Notes: generated by a model from the sequence alone, not told the origin. A stretch of DNA of 64,000 nucleotides from Clarkia xantiana subsp. parviflora (GCA_036873135.1 JAPTYO010000022.1:8523785-8587784), one strand, 5' to 3'. Shown: positions 12,701-23,236, numbered from the stretch's first letter. Made by a program: numbers and translations.

Positions 12701-13803
12701 CTCCTAGCTAAAGTTTTGGCATGGAACTTTGTATTTCTGTCTCCCAAGGTGATCCACTGCTCCCTTGATTTTTGGCACCACAGTAGCTCCTCTTCCTTAT
12801 AAAGGTCATGTAATTGGGCCTCCAAAACAGCTTCCATAGGGGATGGTTGGGAAGGAAGAGATTGACAATGTTTTAAAGAGTTAAGTGTAGCCAAAATTTT
12901 TTATTGGACTTTACCAAACACTGTTTTGTTCCAGAGTTGTAAGTCTCTGCTCAGAGTGACAAGTTTCTGATGAAGAATAGATTGTGAAGTCCCAGTAGCT
13001 ATCTTCTTCCAAGAAGAGGCAAGAGTATGGAGAAAGTCAGGATGATCATACCACATATTCTCAAATCTAAAAGGCCGGAGTAAGCATTGATTTTGCCCAT
13101 TTTGGCAAGTATTGAGCATGAGTGGACTGTGATCAGAACCTAGGCGTGCCAAGTTGTGTAAGGAAGCATTAGGGAACGAACAAAGCCAATTAGAATTGAT
13201 GAGAGCTCTGTCCAGTGTTTCTAAGATAAGATTTGGAGGGGATCTGTTATTGGACCAAGTGAACTTAGGGCCCTGAGCCCTCATGTCAAGCAGATTAAGA
13301 GAGTCTGACCAGGAGTGAGCTTGAAGCAAACGTTCATTAGAAAGAAAGTTACCACCTAGTTTCTCAGATTGGCTCCAAACATCATTAAAGTCACCCAAAA
13401 GAAGCCAAGATGGATCAGTAGGGGTTAAAAGTTGCTGAAGGGATGACCAAAAGGCGTGCCTATGTCTAAATTTGCTAGGAGCATACACAAAAGTTGCAAG
13501 CCAAGCAACAGTGGAAGGGGTATCCTGAATTTGGACATGAATAAAGTTTCGATGAATCTTCAGGGTACTGACTTTGAAGATATATCTCCAGGCAAGGATT
13601 AGGCCACCTCTAGTGTCATCAGGGGGGTAGGAGAGGAAGTGTCTATAACCTAGGTTATCTAAAACCAGCTGAATATTCCTAATACTACTTTTGATCTCAG
13701 AAAGAAAAACCATGTGAGGCATCCATTGATTAATCAGGCGCCTCAGGTGTTGAATTGTCAAGGCTCTGCCAGTGCCTTGACAATTCCAAGCCATGATGAT
13801 CAT
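9752..13803 (-). pseudogene. LINE ORF2: endonuclease, reverse transcriptase, RNase H (broken)
   Basis: Domains in order are: AP-type endonuclease (13803-12910; start WNCQGTG, then LSEIKSS, LLGDFNDV, GSDHSPL); RT (about 12500-11500; LIPKTPQPQTLQQWRPISLC, KLDMSKAFDRIEW, LRQGDPLSPFLFIL, LLFADDCFIF active site); zf-RVT region (about 10700-10450; ICPFCRKQPETWIHLTWNC); and RNase H (10200-9760; LLTDGSCD, LKTDSS). Breaks are an in-frame TAA at 12901-12903 after the endonuclease, a frameshift near 11920 just before LRQGDPLSP, and a frameshift near 10190 before the RNase H. The protein nicks DNA and copies its own RNA at the nick (family knowledge). This copy is dead. Confidence 0.93.
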
Positions 13804-16040
13804 TGATGGTGCGGAAAATACCTCCCGGGTATTTCCGCTATGGTGTTCAAGACAGGCTCAACTACAAAATACAAGGAGTAAAATGCATAGTGCCATGTTT
13901 GAAATAAGATAGATACCTCATCAAAAGTCGAGAGCACTGGAAGAGATAGCTGTCCTGTCGTTGGGTGAGCTCTAGGTGCCACTTCTTCTTCCTGAAGCCT
14001 TGGACGTAATCTTCTTAAAAAACTTAGTTCCTCTTCCTCCTCCAAACGATTCCGTCTCCCCAGAGTCTGCGATGGTGTGTCCCGGATAATGAGGGCACTA
14101 GTTGGACGCTCCCGTCTTGTCCATACCCGTCGTGGCGCCTGGCTTGACTCAGAGTCTCCCACAGGTTCTTTACCTGGCCTATGATGGACAGCTTCAGATG
14201 AGGGAGGTTGCTGAGGGAGAGCAGCCCGCTGAACAGCCTGCACCATAGGTAAAATGACTGAGTCTCCTGTAGAAATGCTCTCAGTTATCGGGTGCTTATC
14301 CTGAAGATGGAAATGCTCCATGAGGACCAGTTGCTCCGCCAGTGTCGAGTCATCCATGAAAGATGCAGGCGTGATGGGTGTTTCATTTGATTCTGGATGC
14401 GCCACCGGGGCTAAGAAGGAGGCTTCAATGGATGGATGGGGTCCCTGTTGAGCTTGGAAGACATAGCTTGGAGTGCAAGATAACGGGTTTGAGGTAGCTG
14501 GTGAAGCTTGAAAGGGTCTCTGATCTAAGGATCTTGCAGGGAAGCCTGGAGGAGGTGCCAATATAGATGAGTTCGACTGAGAGGCAGATGGAAATTGTGG
14601 AGGGATCCAATTAATTGGCCAGGGACTGAAGTAACCAGGGAAACTTGGTAATTGCATAGACTGTGTAACAGACAAAGTGGAGGGTGATGGGTAGAATGGT
14701 TGGTATTGCTGCAAGGGAAGAGGAAATGGAAATGGATAGGGGAAAGGATATGGGAAAGGGTATTGGTACTGCGAATAAGGGAAAGACGGATGTGAGGTTG
14801 GAGCTTCCTGGGATGTAGAACGAAGAGGATAAGGTAACACTGTTGATGGTGTGTCCACAAAAGGGTAGGAGTCAGTGTCTGAGGAGGAGTGGGTGTCAGA
14901 CGGGACAGTGATTGGGGATAAGGGGGCTGTGACTGGTGAGAAGTTCCTTGAAGAAGCAGCAGCAGATGTTTGTTGTGAAGAATGAGCATGAGAGTTAGAC
15001 ATAGAGTTCTGAGAGGCTTGAACTTTAGGAAAGTGCCTATGGCGAGCTACAGATAAGGTGATCCGTGAGGCAAGCTCAGAGGGATGGGCTTCTCCATTAG
15101 AGGAAGGCTGCACCTGAGAGTTAGAAGGTCTGCCACGTTGCATGATTGAAGCGAACCCTCCCTGAGTTGGTGTGTTCCGAGCGTTGTCCGTGCTGTACGG
15201 GATCCAGTTGCTCAGCAGCCCAGAGCCCCTGTTAGCAAAGGTGTACAGGTCGTGGGAATCATCAGAAATTGGTGCAACTCCAGCCCGATCAGTGAGACGG
15301 AGAAACATGTCATTCAAGTCGCGAATGACTATTTCTTCCGTGACACGGCAGTGTCCCAAGGTGTGACCATAGCGACCACAGCGTCTGCAAGGGAGCCCCG
15401 GCCTATATGAGATCAAAACCTCAGTCTCAGCTGATCCAGTAGATACCCCTATGGAAGGAAGAACAGGGTTCAAGTAGTTTAGGAAAACTTGCACCCGGGG
15501 ATAGGTAGTGAGCCAATGATGGGTGGCATGCAGCTCAGTACGAATAACTTCACCTATTGCAGATGCAAGGTGCTCAATATATTCTTCCTCCATCAGAGCC
15601 TGTGGAACATCCCGTAGTTCAATCCATGTCGGGACTCTTGAGAATTCCACTTCCGGAAAGGGATTCTGCAAGTTTGGCCTGGCGAAGGCGAGAACATTCC
15701 CATCGATGATAAAGGGTCCATTTTGGAAGACCTCAGAAGCCTCCTCAGCAGTTCTGAAGATGAAAGCCCATGAACCATTTTCACGTCGAATAACTTCCAG
15801 TGCATGTGCAATCCTCCATTGATTACGGACAAACTCATTAACTGCTGCTTCCCCCATACGTCGAGGGTTAAGGAAGCGACCCAACAGGACAAGGCTGAGA
15901 TTCTCCATAGAATTAATGTGGGAAGAGGTAGGTGAAGGAGTAATGTGTAGGCAGACAAATTTTCGCTTCAGTCGGAGGTTCTTGGAGCGATGAAGGGGGA
16001 GATGAAATGGAGCATCATGTTTAAGTGCACAGGTGGCCAT
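13800..16040 (-). CDS. LINE ORF1: DUF4283 and CCHC zinc-knuckle RNA-binding protein
   Basis: ORF1 of the L1 LINE, expected to bind the LINE RNA in a ribonucleoprotein particle. The frame is open from 16286 (828 codons). I favour the start at 16040 (MATCALKHD), because the upstream part looks like leader. A DUF4283-like region (about 15830-15500; RRMGEAAVNEFVRNQW, GSWAFIFRTAEEA, PTWIELRDVP) is followed by a zinc knuckle, CRRCGRYGHTLGHC (about 15400-15355). A long Pro/Ser/Gln-rich low-complexity tail follows, including a PYPFPYPFPFP tract near 14740. The stop TGA overlaps the ORF2 ATG (ATGA), the usual close ORF1-ORF2 coupling. Unlike ORF2, it has no visible break. Confidence 0.85.
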   Translation of the reverse strand: MATCALKHDAPFHLPLHRSKNLRLKRKFVCLHITPSPTSSHINSMENLSLVLLGRFLNPRRMGEAAVNEFVRNQWRIAHALEVIRRENGSWAFIFRTAEEASEVFQNGPFIIDGNVLAFARPNLQNPFPEVEFSRVPTWIELRDVPQALMEEEYIEHLASAIGEVIRTELHATHHWLTTYPRVQVFLNYLNPVLPSIGVSTGSAETEVLISYRPGLPCRRCGRYGHTLGHCRVTEEIVIRDLNDMFLRLTDRAGVAPISDDSHDLYTFANRGSGLLSNWIPYSTDNARNTPTQGGFASIMQRGRPSNSQVQPSSNGEAHPSELASRITLSVARHRHFPKVQASQNSMSNSHAHSSQQTSAAASSRNFSPVTAPLSPITVPSDTHSSSDTDSYPFVDTPSTVLPYPLRSTSQEAPTSHPSFPYSQYQYPFPYPFPYPFPFPLPLQQYQPFYPSPSTLSVTQSMQLPSFPGYFSPWPINWIPPQFPSASQSNSSILAPPPGFPARSLDQRPFQASPATSNPLSCTPSYVFQAQQGPHPSIEASFLAPVAHPESNETPITPASFMDDSTLAEQLVLMEHFHLQDKHPITESISTGDSVILPMVQAVQRAALPQQPPSSEAVHHRPGKEPVGDSESSQAPRRVWTRRERPTSALIIRDTPSQTLGRRNRLEEEEELSFLRRLRPRLQEEEVAPRAHPTTGQLSLPVLSTFDEVSILFQTWHYAFYSLYFVVEPVLNTIAEIPGRYFPHHQ

Positions 16041-16344
16041 TGAGGAGTAAATAGGTTGCAGTAGGGAATGATTACTAAGAAGTAGAAGGTGGCAGCAATT
16101 CCCAGGGCATGCAGTGGCAACGATTGGCCTGGAATGTGCAGAGAGAAGCTGAAACGAAAAGGGAAGCAAGGGAGGGGAAGAAAAAACGTGTCGGGAAAGG
16201 AAACCGGGTGATTGGGTGGGAAGATGGGAAGATGATTGGCCAAGAGGGGATACGTGATGAACGATGGATTGGAGAAGAAACACCATAGGAGTAGATTACC
16301 ACAGTTGAAGCAATTTAGTACGTTTCTAAATTTCTTTTACGCCA

Positions 16345-16361
16345 ATGGTGTTTCTTAACTT
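16345..16361. repeat. LINE target-site duplication, right copy
   Basis: Identical 17-mer to 9669-9685. A second imperfect copy of the motif follows at about 16380-16396, and the left flank has a similar imperfect copy near 9608-9630. Confidence 0.8.
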
Positions 16362-16739
16362 ATTATTATATTATTATATAGTGTTTCTTAACTTTGATTA
16401 TTTATTTTAGATAGTATTAACGTCGAATATTATATGTATGTAGTATAAATTTGTATTATTTTATTATATATATATATATATGTGCTTACGTGGCGCGTTA
16501 TGGTCTTCCGAAACCAAACTGTATAGATTTACAATTTAAAAGGAAACTTTTAATTGATTTATTTCTTTAAATTGTGTAGAGACCAAAATAGGAGATAAAA
16601 TTACTCCTTAATTTTCAATCAATCAATATTATGTATCTAAATTTAGAGAACCCCTATTAAAGTAGGAAATAATGACATGGCAAACTGTCCACGTGTCAAC
16701 CAGAGAGCTTCCGATACCGAATTAATATAATATAGTAGA

Positions 16740-17544
16740 TATAGTAGATATCAACTCAGTTATCTATGTCTAAATCCTTATCAGTATGTCATTGATATTA
16801 GTATGGTGTTATTCTTGGAGTTTTGGCTTTTGTTACCAATTATACGGATTATGAGCAAAAATCTTCTTACACATTTAAGTATTGAGAAGATGACCTAACC
16901 AATGATAAGAACATAAAGAAAAATCATTCCCATATGTTTTAGAAATAAAAAAGTTGATAACTTATTTGTTTCACGCCAGCACTGCAAAGGAATTGCAAAA
17001 GACGATCAAGTGTCTAATGAAATCTAAGAATAGATGATGAGAAGTTCTGAAAGCAAAGACGTAATGTTGGTATAGATGACTTGAGTAGTTATCTGGCATT
17101 GGAAAAAGGTGCAATCTCGAATGGTATATGTATTTATTATGGTTGAATCATGATTGGTGATAACAAATTTTATGAAAGACTAAAGAGCAGTTTGTAATTC
17201 TAAATTTATTTATTTTCCTTTATGTTCTTAAAGATTTGTTCATCAAGCAAATGTTCTTTTTGGTAAAAGTTAGGTTATTAATACCTATGTAGTAAGTTAT
17301 TCCGCGCGTTGCACGGGTACAACATCTAGTATACATATATATTTTGCCCAAGTAATATTTCATTAATATAAAACACACTTACACAAGTAACAAAAACAAA
17401 TACAGAAACACTACCTAAAAACAACACAGTAGAAATAAACAAACATACACACAACACAATAGAACTAAACAAACATAGAAACAACCTAAGCAAAGAGACG
17501 AATCGATCTAACTATGATTTTCACCGAAACTATTATCACCTATC
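16740..17544. other. AT-rich DNA ending in a plus-strand Helitron 3' terminus
   Basis: No coding sequence recognised. At 17302-17330 is CCGCGC-GTT-GCACGG, an imperfect hairpin, then 8 nt and CTAG|T (17326-17330). This is the same layout as the other two Helitron 3' ends. The matching 5' end was not found: no TCTACTATATT start occurs between 16740 and here. Confidence 0.6.
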
Positions 17545-17769
17545 TCATAGATTTGAGGTAAGTAGGGGTAATTCCACCAAACCTCGAGTGGGGTTGAGAA
17601 GGTTAAACCTTTCCGGGTTGTTTGAGCTTCCATGAGGAAGCAATTGGACGATACATACATTCATGAACTCGGATACAAAAGCAAGTTGTTCCCTTTTAGA
17701 ATGTGAGAATAGTTGGAAGATAATACCAGAAAGAATCGTTGTAAGAACCAAATTACAACTCTTAGCAGT
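17545..17769 (-). pseudogene. 3' part of a small host ORF split by element I
   Basis: Seventy-five codons including the stop, minus strand. Removing element I with one copy of its 5-bp duplication joins base 17769 to base 30626 in exact frame with a 68-codon ORF (30829-30626). Both pieces are open, so the original reading frame was about 142 codons. I recognise no domain. It holds the segments LVLTTILSGIIFQLF and VSEFMNVCIVQLLP. It could be a real small gene, or the start of a longer gene whose other exons I cannot see. Confidence 0.5.
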
Positions 17770-17774
17770 TGTTG

Positions 17775-17959
17775 TGATATGTACATTTCTAGTATAAGGA
17801 CTATATTGATCATTCATAGAAGTATGGGGGGTATTTAGGTTAAATTGGAAGTTGTAGCCATAATAAATACTAGGGGGGTCTGATGTATTGGTTTAGCGAT
17901 GAAAGTGACGATGTTCTTCTTCTGAGTTCTTCTTCATCTCCAAATTCTGTTACATATCA
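17775..17959 (+). repeat. left LTR of element I
   Basis: 185 bp, TGATATG...CATATCA, closely matching 30435-30625. The main difference is a G run (6 G here, 13 G in the right copy at 30486-30498). Confidence 0.9.
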
Positions 17960-18505
17960 ATGGTATACGAGCAACCGATTCTCCTCGGATTGCAATTTTG
18001 CCACCGCCACCGCCACCACCACGGCCCTAACTCGCCGACGTCGCTTGTTCGACTGTGATCGAAGTTTCTCCTCCTGTTTCTACTTCACTCGTCGCCGGTC
18101 AAGAGCTCCGCCGCCGTCAGTTAGTCCGTCCATCTTCGATTCGATTCTGACGATCCTGATCCGCCTCGCTCGTCACTGATTCCGACCTTTGCCGCCGTCA
18201 ATTCCTCCATCCAAGGCCAGTTCACCACCACTGATTGCCTCCACCGGAATCGAGTTCTGATCACCGTCATATTCGCCACCACGGTTTGCTTCGCTCATCA
18301 TCGCTGATTAGGACAGTCGTCCGCTGTTCTTGGATTACTTTAAGTACTGAATCCCGATTCTAGATTCTTGATTCCTAGCAATTCGGTTCTCCTGTGAAAT
18401 TGTTGTTGCTCGTCAATTCCTCTGCTGGTATTTCTTCTTGCTGTGACTAGTTCCGTTCTTGCCGTGTAGGACTGCTCTGCTGTTGTGATTACTCGGTCCT
18501 TGTAG
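17960..18505 (+). other. leader of element I
   Basis: Begins with the degenerate primer site. It then has a C/T-rich GCCACCGCCACCGCC stretch and repeated 'tgattcc / ctcgtc' motifs like 5' untranslated sequence. A 98-codon ORF (17883-18179) starts inside the LTR and reads through a GCC/ACC-rich stretch. I do not consider it a gene. Confidence 0.5.
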
Positions 18506-18656
18506 TTGCTGCCATGGTTTGCTCTAGTGCTGCATCTGGTTATGTTATTTTTGCTGCAAATTGCCATTGTTTCTGAGATTAATATGGACAGCAGAGAGGA
18601 TCTCTATCAATTAACTGTGATTGAATTACTGCAAAGGGCGATGTGTCTAATGGATA
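18506..18656 (+). pseudogene. 5' part of ORF carried by element I (split by G1)
   Basis: A plus-strand frame open from an ATG at 18506 (alternative ATG at 18584, which starts a more protein-like stretch MDSREDLYQLTVIELLQ). After 18656 the Gypsy element G1 intervenes. With G1 and one copy of GGATA removed, the frame continues exactly at 29531 and ends at TAA 29788-29790, giving 136 codons (110 from the second ATG). The acidic, Glu/Asp/Thr-rich composition looks cellular rather than like gag or pol. Function not recognised. Confidence 0.55.
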
Positions 18657-19334
18657 TGTTGGATCACGGTTGGAACTCTGGTACGTTCTTGACGGAAGTC
18701 CAAACTCCTTCGCTCCAAGTAATCTTGCAAGAAGGGGATAGACCGGGCGGTGACCCAGAATCCCTCTCCGATGCTTAAATGAGTATCTCGATATAGACTG
18801 GCAAGTATCAGTATGTGAATGTCAATGTGTTGATCCTGAGATAACTCCTTCCTTTATATAGGGGAGGAGTTACCCTAGTTACCTGTTGTGATAACCGCTG
18901 GGGGCAGTTAGCCCACGTTCCGTTTATCTCGGCCACTTGCCCACGTTCCGTCTTTTAAGGCCACTTACCCACTATGTCGATAGTGGGCGTGTTTCTCGGC
19001 CTCGTTCTCTGGTGGCAAGTCCCGATGGATGTCGGGGACTCCAGAGTTATCTCCTTTGGTCACCGCTCGGGGCCCCTCATCATCGGGACAGGGCCAATCT
19101 TCTCAGGGATTTAATATCGGGGCCTACTCAAAGGCATATCATCGGGGCCTACTCAAAGGCATATCATCGGGGCCTACTCAAAGGCATATCATCGGGAGCG
19201 TTCAACTCGTATGTCGGGACCGACCTTGTCGGGTCCTCTCGTATTGGTCTTCTAGGCCTCTTTTGGGGCCCAGTGGGTCTACTTTGCCGTTTAGTCGTCG
19301 TTAATGGGCCTAACGGCTATGTCGAAACCCATCA
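18657..19334 (-). repeat. 3' LTR of G1
   Basis: 678 bp, TGTTGGATCACGG...CCCATCA on the plus strand. It contains three perfect 25-bp tandem units (ATCGGGGCCTACTCAAAGGC plus ATATC) at about 19113-19190. It pairs with 28848-29525. Confidence 0.95.
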
Positions 19335-19348
19335 TTTGCCCCCAAGAC
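19335..19348 (-). other. polypurine tract of G1
   Basis: The minus strand reads TTGGGGGCAAA directly against the 3' LTR. This is the plus-strand DNA primer site of LTR retrotransposons. Confidence 0.8.
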
Positions 19349-19597
19349 ACGAGGGACTTATAGTTCGTCGTGTCTTCCAACTCCGGACCTCTCGATATTC
19401 CGAGGATAACCACCGAATCCGAAAAGATTTCTCGATTACTCAACTATTAAATGCGATGGGTGATGAAGCGACGGCTTGGGTGCCTGTGCCTGCTTTTCTG
19501 AAAAAGCGCTTTTTAGCTATTTTTTCGCTAGTGCCTCAACGAAGCGTTTCATCTTCAACGGTCCGGATTGCAACGTCTCTTTGGCTACCCTCTCTCC

Positions 19598-19604
19598 TAT
19601 ATAA
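19598..19604 (+). promoter_or_regulatory. TATA box of the opposite-strand gene in G1
   Basis: TATATAA in the context CTCTCCTATATAACCCC, about 150 bp upstream of the ATG at 19752 and on the strand opposite gag-pol. It lies outside the LTR, so it would drive the antisense gene independently. Confidence 0.6.
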
Positions 19605-19751
19605 CCCCAAATCTTGGCACTATTTAGTTCTCCTCTACCGTTTCATTCTCTGTGTTTTCAAAAGCTCAAGCTCTCCTTTCTAATTTCTGATCAGCACACC
19701 GGCAGCCAGGATCTCCGGCCATCAAGATCATCTTCTCTTCTCCACTTCAAC

Positions 19752-22672
19752 ATGTCTGGTAAGATTTCTCCGTCGATTCTGAAGAAACTGTTAGCATAGT
19801 TTTCCTTTTGTCTCGATCAACTTACCCGGATTTTCCCAAGAATCAACTGTGCCTTTTCTTGCTCTGATCATTTTCCAGACGGTGAATCAAGTTCCGGGGG
19901 AGAAAGCCCTTCAAGTTCGATTATGCTTGTAATGAGATTTCGAAAACCGCCTACGATGCAGCTCTCCGGGAAGGGTGTATTACTTCTACCTGGGAGCCTC
20001 GCTTCCCTTTTCCTCGTCCTCGCGTCCCGAGTGACCCTGTGGTCACTCGTCCCCGGGAAGGGGATGTATTTGTCTCCGCCGGGCAAATATCGGCGGGGAT
20101 CCGATTCCCCTTCTGTGGGAATTTAGTCGAGATGTGTGCATATTACAAAACACATCTGACTACTTTTTCCCCCCACGCCATCCGTGTGTGGAATGCTTTC
20201 CTTGTCCTTTGCCTTCGCCAACAGTGGACCTACAGCCTCCGACTTTTCCGGACCTTCTATGGGATGAAATGCAATGATGTCGGGGTCTGTGCTTTCTACC
20301 CGCGGATGCCTAAATGGAGCAAGGCGCAGCTCTCCCGGTACAGCTGGAATGGTGACACCTGGAAGGTCGCCAAAGGTCGGGGGCTCATCACTGACTCGGG
20401 GCCCGACAACAGCGGCTGGAAGAGGAATTACTTCTTCATCCGGAACAGCTCTATTCCGTGGCCCCGATGGGAGGTTGAAGCAGACCCTCCTCCCACTTTC
20501 CACACTTACTCCGAGGAGGATTTCCAGATTCTCCAGTGCGTCCAACTTTACCGCTGGGGGGATTTTTTCGCTCCCCTCGATGCCAACTCCATCGGGGAGC
20601 AGGACCTGGTTCTGACCGGGATCCGACTCCTTGATGTTGCCTCCGGGGGGCAACTCTTCGACGGCCCTTCCAACCTCGTTCCTTGGGTAATATTCTAATT
20701 GCACTTTTGTTTTCGTCTTTGCAGCTAAGAAGGTATCATTGCTGACCAATATCGTGCTTAAGCAGGCGGAGACCGATGCTGTCCAACGCCCTGCGAGGAA
20801 GAGGAAGTCCTCGAAGAGGGCCGCCTCCTCATCGGCACCTCCGACTTCGGAGCAGATCAAGCGGGCCCGGGTGGAGAAGATGGAGCAGACTTTCAATACC
20901 CAGATTCCCGAAGAAGGTAAGCTGCTCCGATTAGCAATTCGATTATACAGGAGGCGTATCCCCAAGGAGTTAATCCCCTCCGATAAGAGAGCCAGGATCG
21001 AAGGGATCAACCGCATCCTGCAAGGAGAGACACCCCGTGTTCTTAAAGTGGGTTACTACAATTATTACGGGAAGGACCAGTATCTCTCCCGTCGCGTCAT
21101 TTGGTGTAAGGATCCCGATCAACTTCCTGATTTTCTTTCTGAAGCTTCTCGTCCTCCAGCTGCAGGTCGATCGGGAGCTGGAGCTTCGGCGGGGGAGCCA
21201 CCCTCCGACGCCCGGGTCAGGGAGCCCCTCCTTTCTCTTCCTGCCCCAGGAGGATCGGGGATTGAAGACGCCCCGACGGACGGCCAGTTCCGTCGGGTGA
21301 TGGACCTGGATGTTTCTCACTCTTCTGAGGAGGCGAGCGAGGGTCAGCTCCTGGTTCGTCGTCGGGGGGGGGGGGGGGGTGAGGCAGACCCCATTGGAGC
21401 CGACACCCGAAGGTCTGCCTCCATCTTCCCCGGCACAACAGCATTCGCCGGTCCTGAGCCTGACTCCTGAAGGGACGACGGGTTCTCACGGCGGCTCGGA
21501 GGCACGCACCTCCGACCCTCAGGTCATCCTTCCTCCTCTCCCCTTAGACGGGAGCTTCTATCATCTTTACACCCCTGACCAGGCGGCGGCTCCCTGGACC
21601 CCGATCGAGTCATTGCGGGAGGTCCCACTGCGTCGGGACAATGTATCACCGGAACTGGGTCTGCACCTGCTGGCAGGTTCAGTTCCGCCGTCTATGAAGC
21701 TTCCGCTCTCTTTGGCTCAAGAGGACATCCACGCGGACATTCGCAACATGGCCATTCGTCGTGTGGAGGTAAGGCTTCCTGTTTTTACACTTAGTATATG
21801 ATGTAAAATATTCTCATGAACTAACCTTCTTCCTTTCTTTTCCACAGGAAATGGCGGACCAGCACCGCTGTTTCGGGTACATCTTGGCCTTGGAGGAGGC
21901 CCTGAAGCAGGAGCGAGCCAAGGCGGCCCTCGAGGTCCAGGTCAAGCTCAAGGAGGATCTGGCTGCCTCCGAATCGTCGAGGGGTAAGTTGGTTAAGGAG
22001 CAGGCCCTCCTTTACCAGAAGACTCGGGACCTCCTGAGGCAGGTCCACGACTTTGAGGCGCGTCAAAAGCTCAATGAAGAGCAGCAGGGGCGCGCGGAGG
22101 ATCGGGACAGGCTTGTCCTCGAGAAGAAGGCCCTTGAGGACGCCAAGGCGGGGCTGGAGGCTGAGAAGGTCCTTCTCACCAACTGGTCCCAACAGATGGA
22201 GCGGGAGATTGCCGAGTTCCCCGCCAAGCTAGCTGAAGCTGAGGCCAAGGGTCAGGAAGATTATCGGGGCTCCGAGGCTTTCCAAGTGGACGCGGTGAAG
22301 TTCTGTACGGCGGAGGTGGAGACCACCTTGCTTAATGCTGTCGAGGAGCTCCATCTGGAGTATGGTGGTGCCATCGACTTCACCAAGTCTCAGACCCTCG
22401 CCCCCTTCGCGGAGAGGTATTTCAACCTTTCTGAGGAGAGCGACGGGGCCAACACCCCCGAAGGGACTGCGGGTGCTGAAGGCACGGTGGAGCCTCCAAG
22501 TGCAGACCTCCCGAGGACTGAGCCCCCGATGATCGATCCTTCACTGGCTGACCTTCAAGAGTCCGATCCTCCCGCGGCCAATCTTCCAGGATCCGATCCT
22601 CCGACCGCGGAGCCTTCTGCCACAGACCTCGTGGACCCTGCTCCCCTCGGCGTTGCCAAGGATCAAGCTTAA
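19752..22672 (+). pseudogene. intron-containing opposite-strand gene of G1 (gypsy-type 'transposase' domain plus coiled coil)
   Basis: Probable exons are 19752-19758; 19879-20686; about 20730-21768, possibly with further breaks; and 21848-22672. The introns have GT-AG ends (GTAAGA...TTCCAG; GTAATA...; GTAAGG...CCACAG). The 79-bp last intron joins in frame. The first large exon (about 20085-20640; RFPFCGNLVEMCAYY, HAIRVWNAFLVLC, RNYFFIRN) resembles the plant domain called 'putative gypsy-type transposase', known as an antisense extra ORF in Tat elements. A basic patch (ARKRKSSKR) near 20800 could be a nuclear signal. The last exon is a heptad-rich coiled coil with a Pro/Asp-rich tail. A frameshift near 19920 and another at the 16-G run (21364-21379) break it. 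Function unknown. Confidence 0.7.
21364..21379 (+). repeat. 16-base G run inside the opposite-strand gene
   Basis: The reading frame that is protein-like before this run differs from the one that is protein-like after it, so the tract length decides whether the gene is in frame. Such runs are prone to slippage and to sequencing error. Confidence 0.8.
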
Positions 22673-22749
22673 TCGCTTTATTTTCGAATCCTTGTAATTT
22701 CCTTCTTTTGTCGTGAACCTTTCAGGCTTTTATAATATCAATCTCTTTT

Positions 22750-23235
22750 GGTCCCGATTATCGCTATACCACTTAAGGTGAATTATCTGCGCCACTTAAG
22801 GCGATTTGATCATACCACTTAGAGTGATTCGATACGTCTCTTAAGACATTTTTCCCACGCCACTTAAGGAGATTTAATCGTACCGCTGCCACTTAAGGCA
22901 ATCACACCACTTAAGGTAATTTCATCACGCCACTTAAGGCAATTTATCCACACCACTTAAGGCGATTTAATCATGCCACTTAAGGCGAAACCACGCCACT
23001 TAAGGTGAAACCACGCCACTTAAGGCGACTTAATTACACCACTTAAAGCGATTTACCCACGCCACTTAAGGCGATTTAATCGGAAGCAACCTCTTTATTC
23101 ATTGATGGCTCACAACCTGTTTACATCGAATCAAAACGATAAACAACTTGCACCACTGAAGGCGACTTCGATAAATAACTTGCACCACTGAAGGCGACTT
23201 CGATAAACAACTTGCACCACTGAAGGCGACTTAAT
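22750..23235. repeat. degenerate tandem repeat between opposite-strand gene and pol
   Basis: About 15 units of roughly 20 bp, type CCACTTAAGGCGATTTAATC, from 22770 to 23080. Three units of about 33 bp based on TTGCACCACTGAAGGCGACTTCG follow (23147-23235). The block ends exactly at the pol stop codon. Tandem repeats in this part of Tat elements are known to seed plant satellites. Confidence 0.88.
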
Positions 23236-23236
23236 A

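Larger units (their letters stand above)
9686..16344 (-). mobile_element. L1-type LINE, near full length, defective
   Basis: A 6.66 kb minus-strand non-LTR retrotransposon. Read from the right it has a short 5' leader, ORF1 (DUF4283 plus zinc knuckle), ORF2 (endonuclease, RT, zf-RVT, RNase H) and an A-rich tail (plus-strand T tract and TAA repeats at 9686-9719). The flanking 17-bp direct repeats ATGGTGTTTCTTAACTT at 9669-9685 and 16345-16361 are its target-site duplication. ORF2 has one nonsense codon and two frameshifts, so this copy cannot move by itself. Confidence 0.92.
7288..16739 (-). mobile_element. probable non-autonomous Helitron, minus strand, split by a LINE
   Basis: On the minus strand it starts A|TCTACTATATTATATTAATTC at 16739. 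The first 280 bases closely match the first 280 bases of the Helitron at 33112. It ends with a perfect palindromic hairpin (CACGTGCG/CGCACGTG, 7300-7316), 8 nt, then CTAG|T at 7291-7288. This fits the Helitron rules: TC start, CTRR end, hairpin before it, insertion between A and T. The LINE at 9686-16344 lies inside. Without it the element would be about 2.8 kb. The pairing of these two ends is inference. A plus-strand Helitron 3' end at 17329 shows that more than one copy may overlap here. Confidence 0.6.

Noticed and set aside
17883..18179. 98-codon frame across the LTR and leader of element I
   Set aside because: It starts inside the LTR, is dominated by ACC/GCC repeats and resembles untranslated leader sequence.
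20123..21016. 297-codon minus-strand frame in G1
   Set aside because: It overlaps the plus-strand antisense gene, which has homologues in C and D. The minus frame is a shadow.
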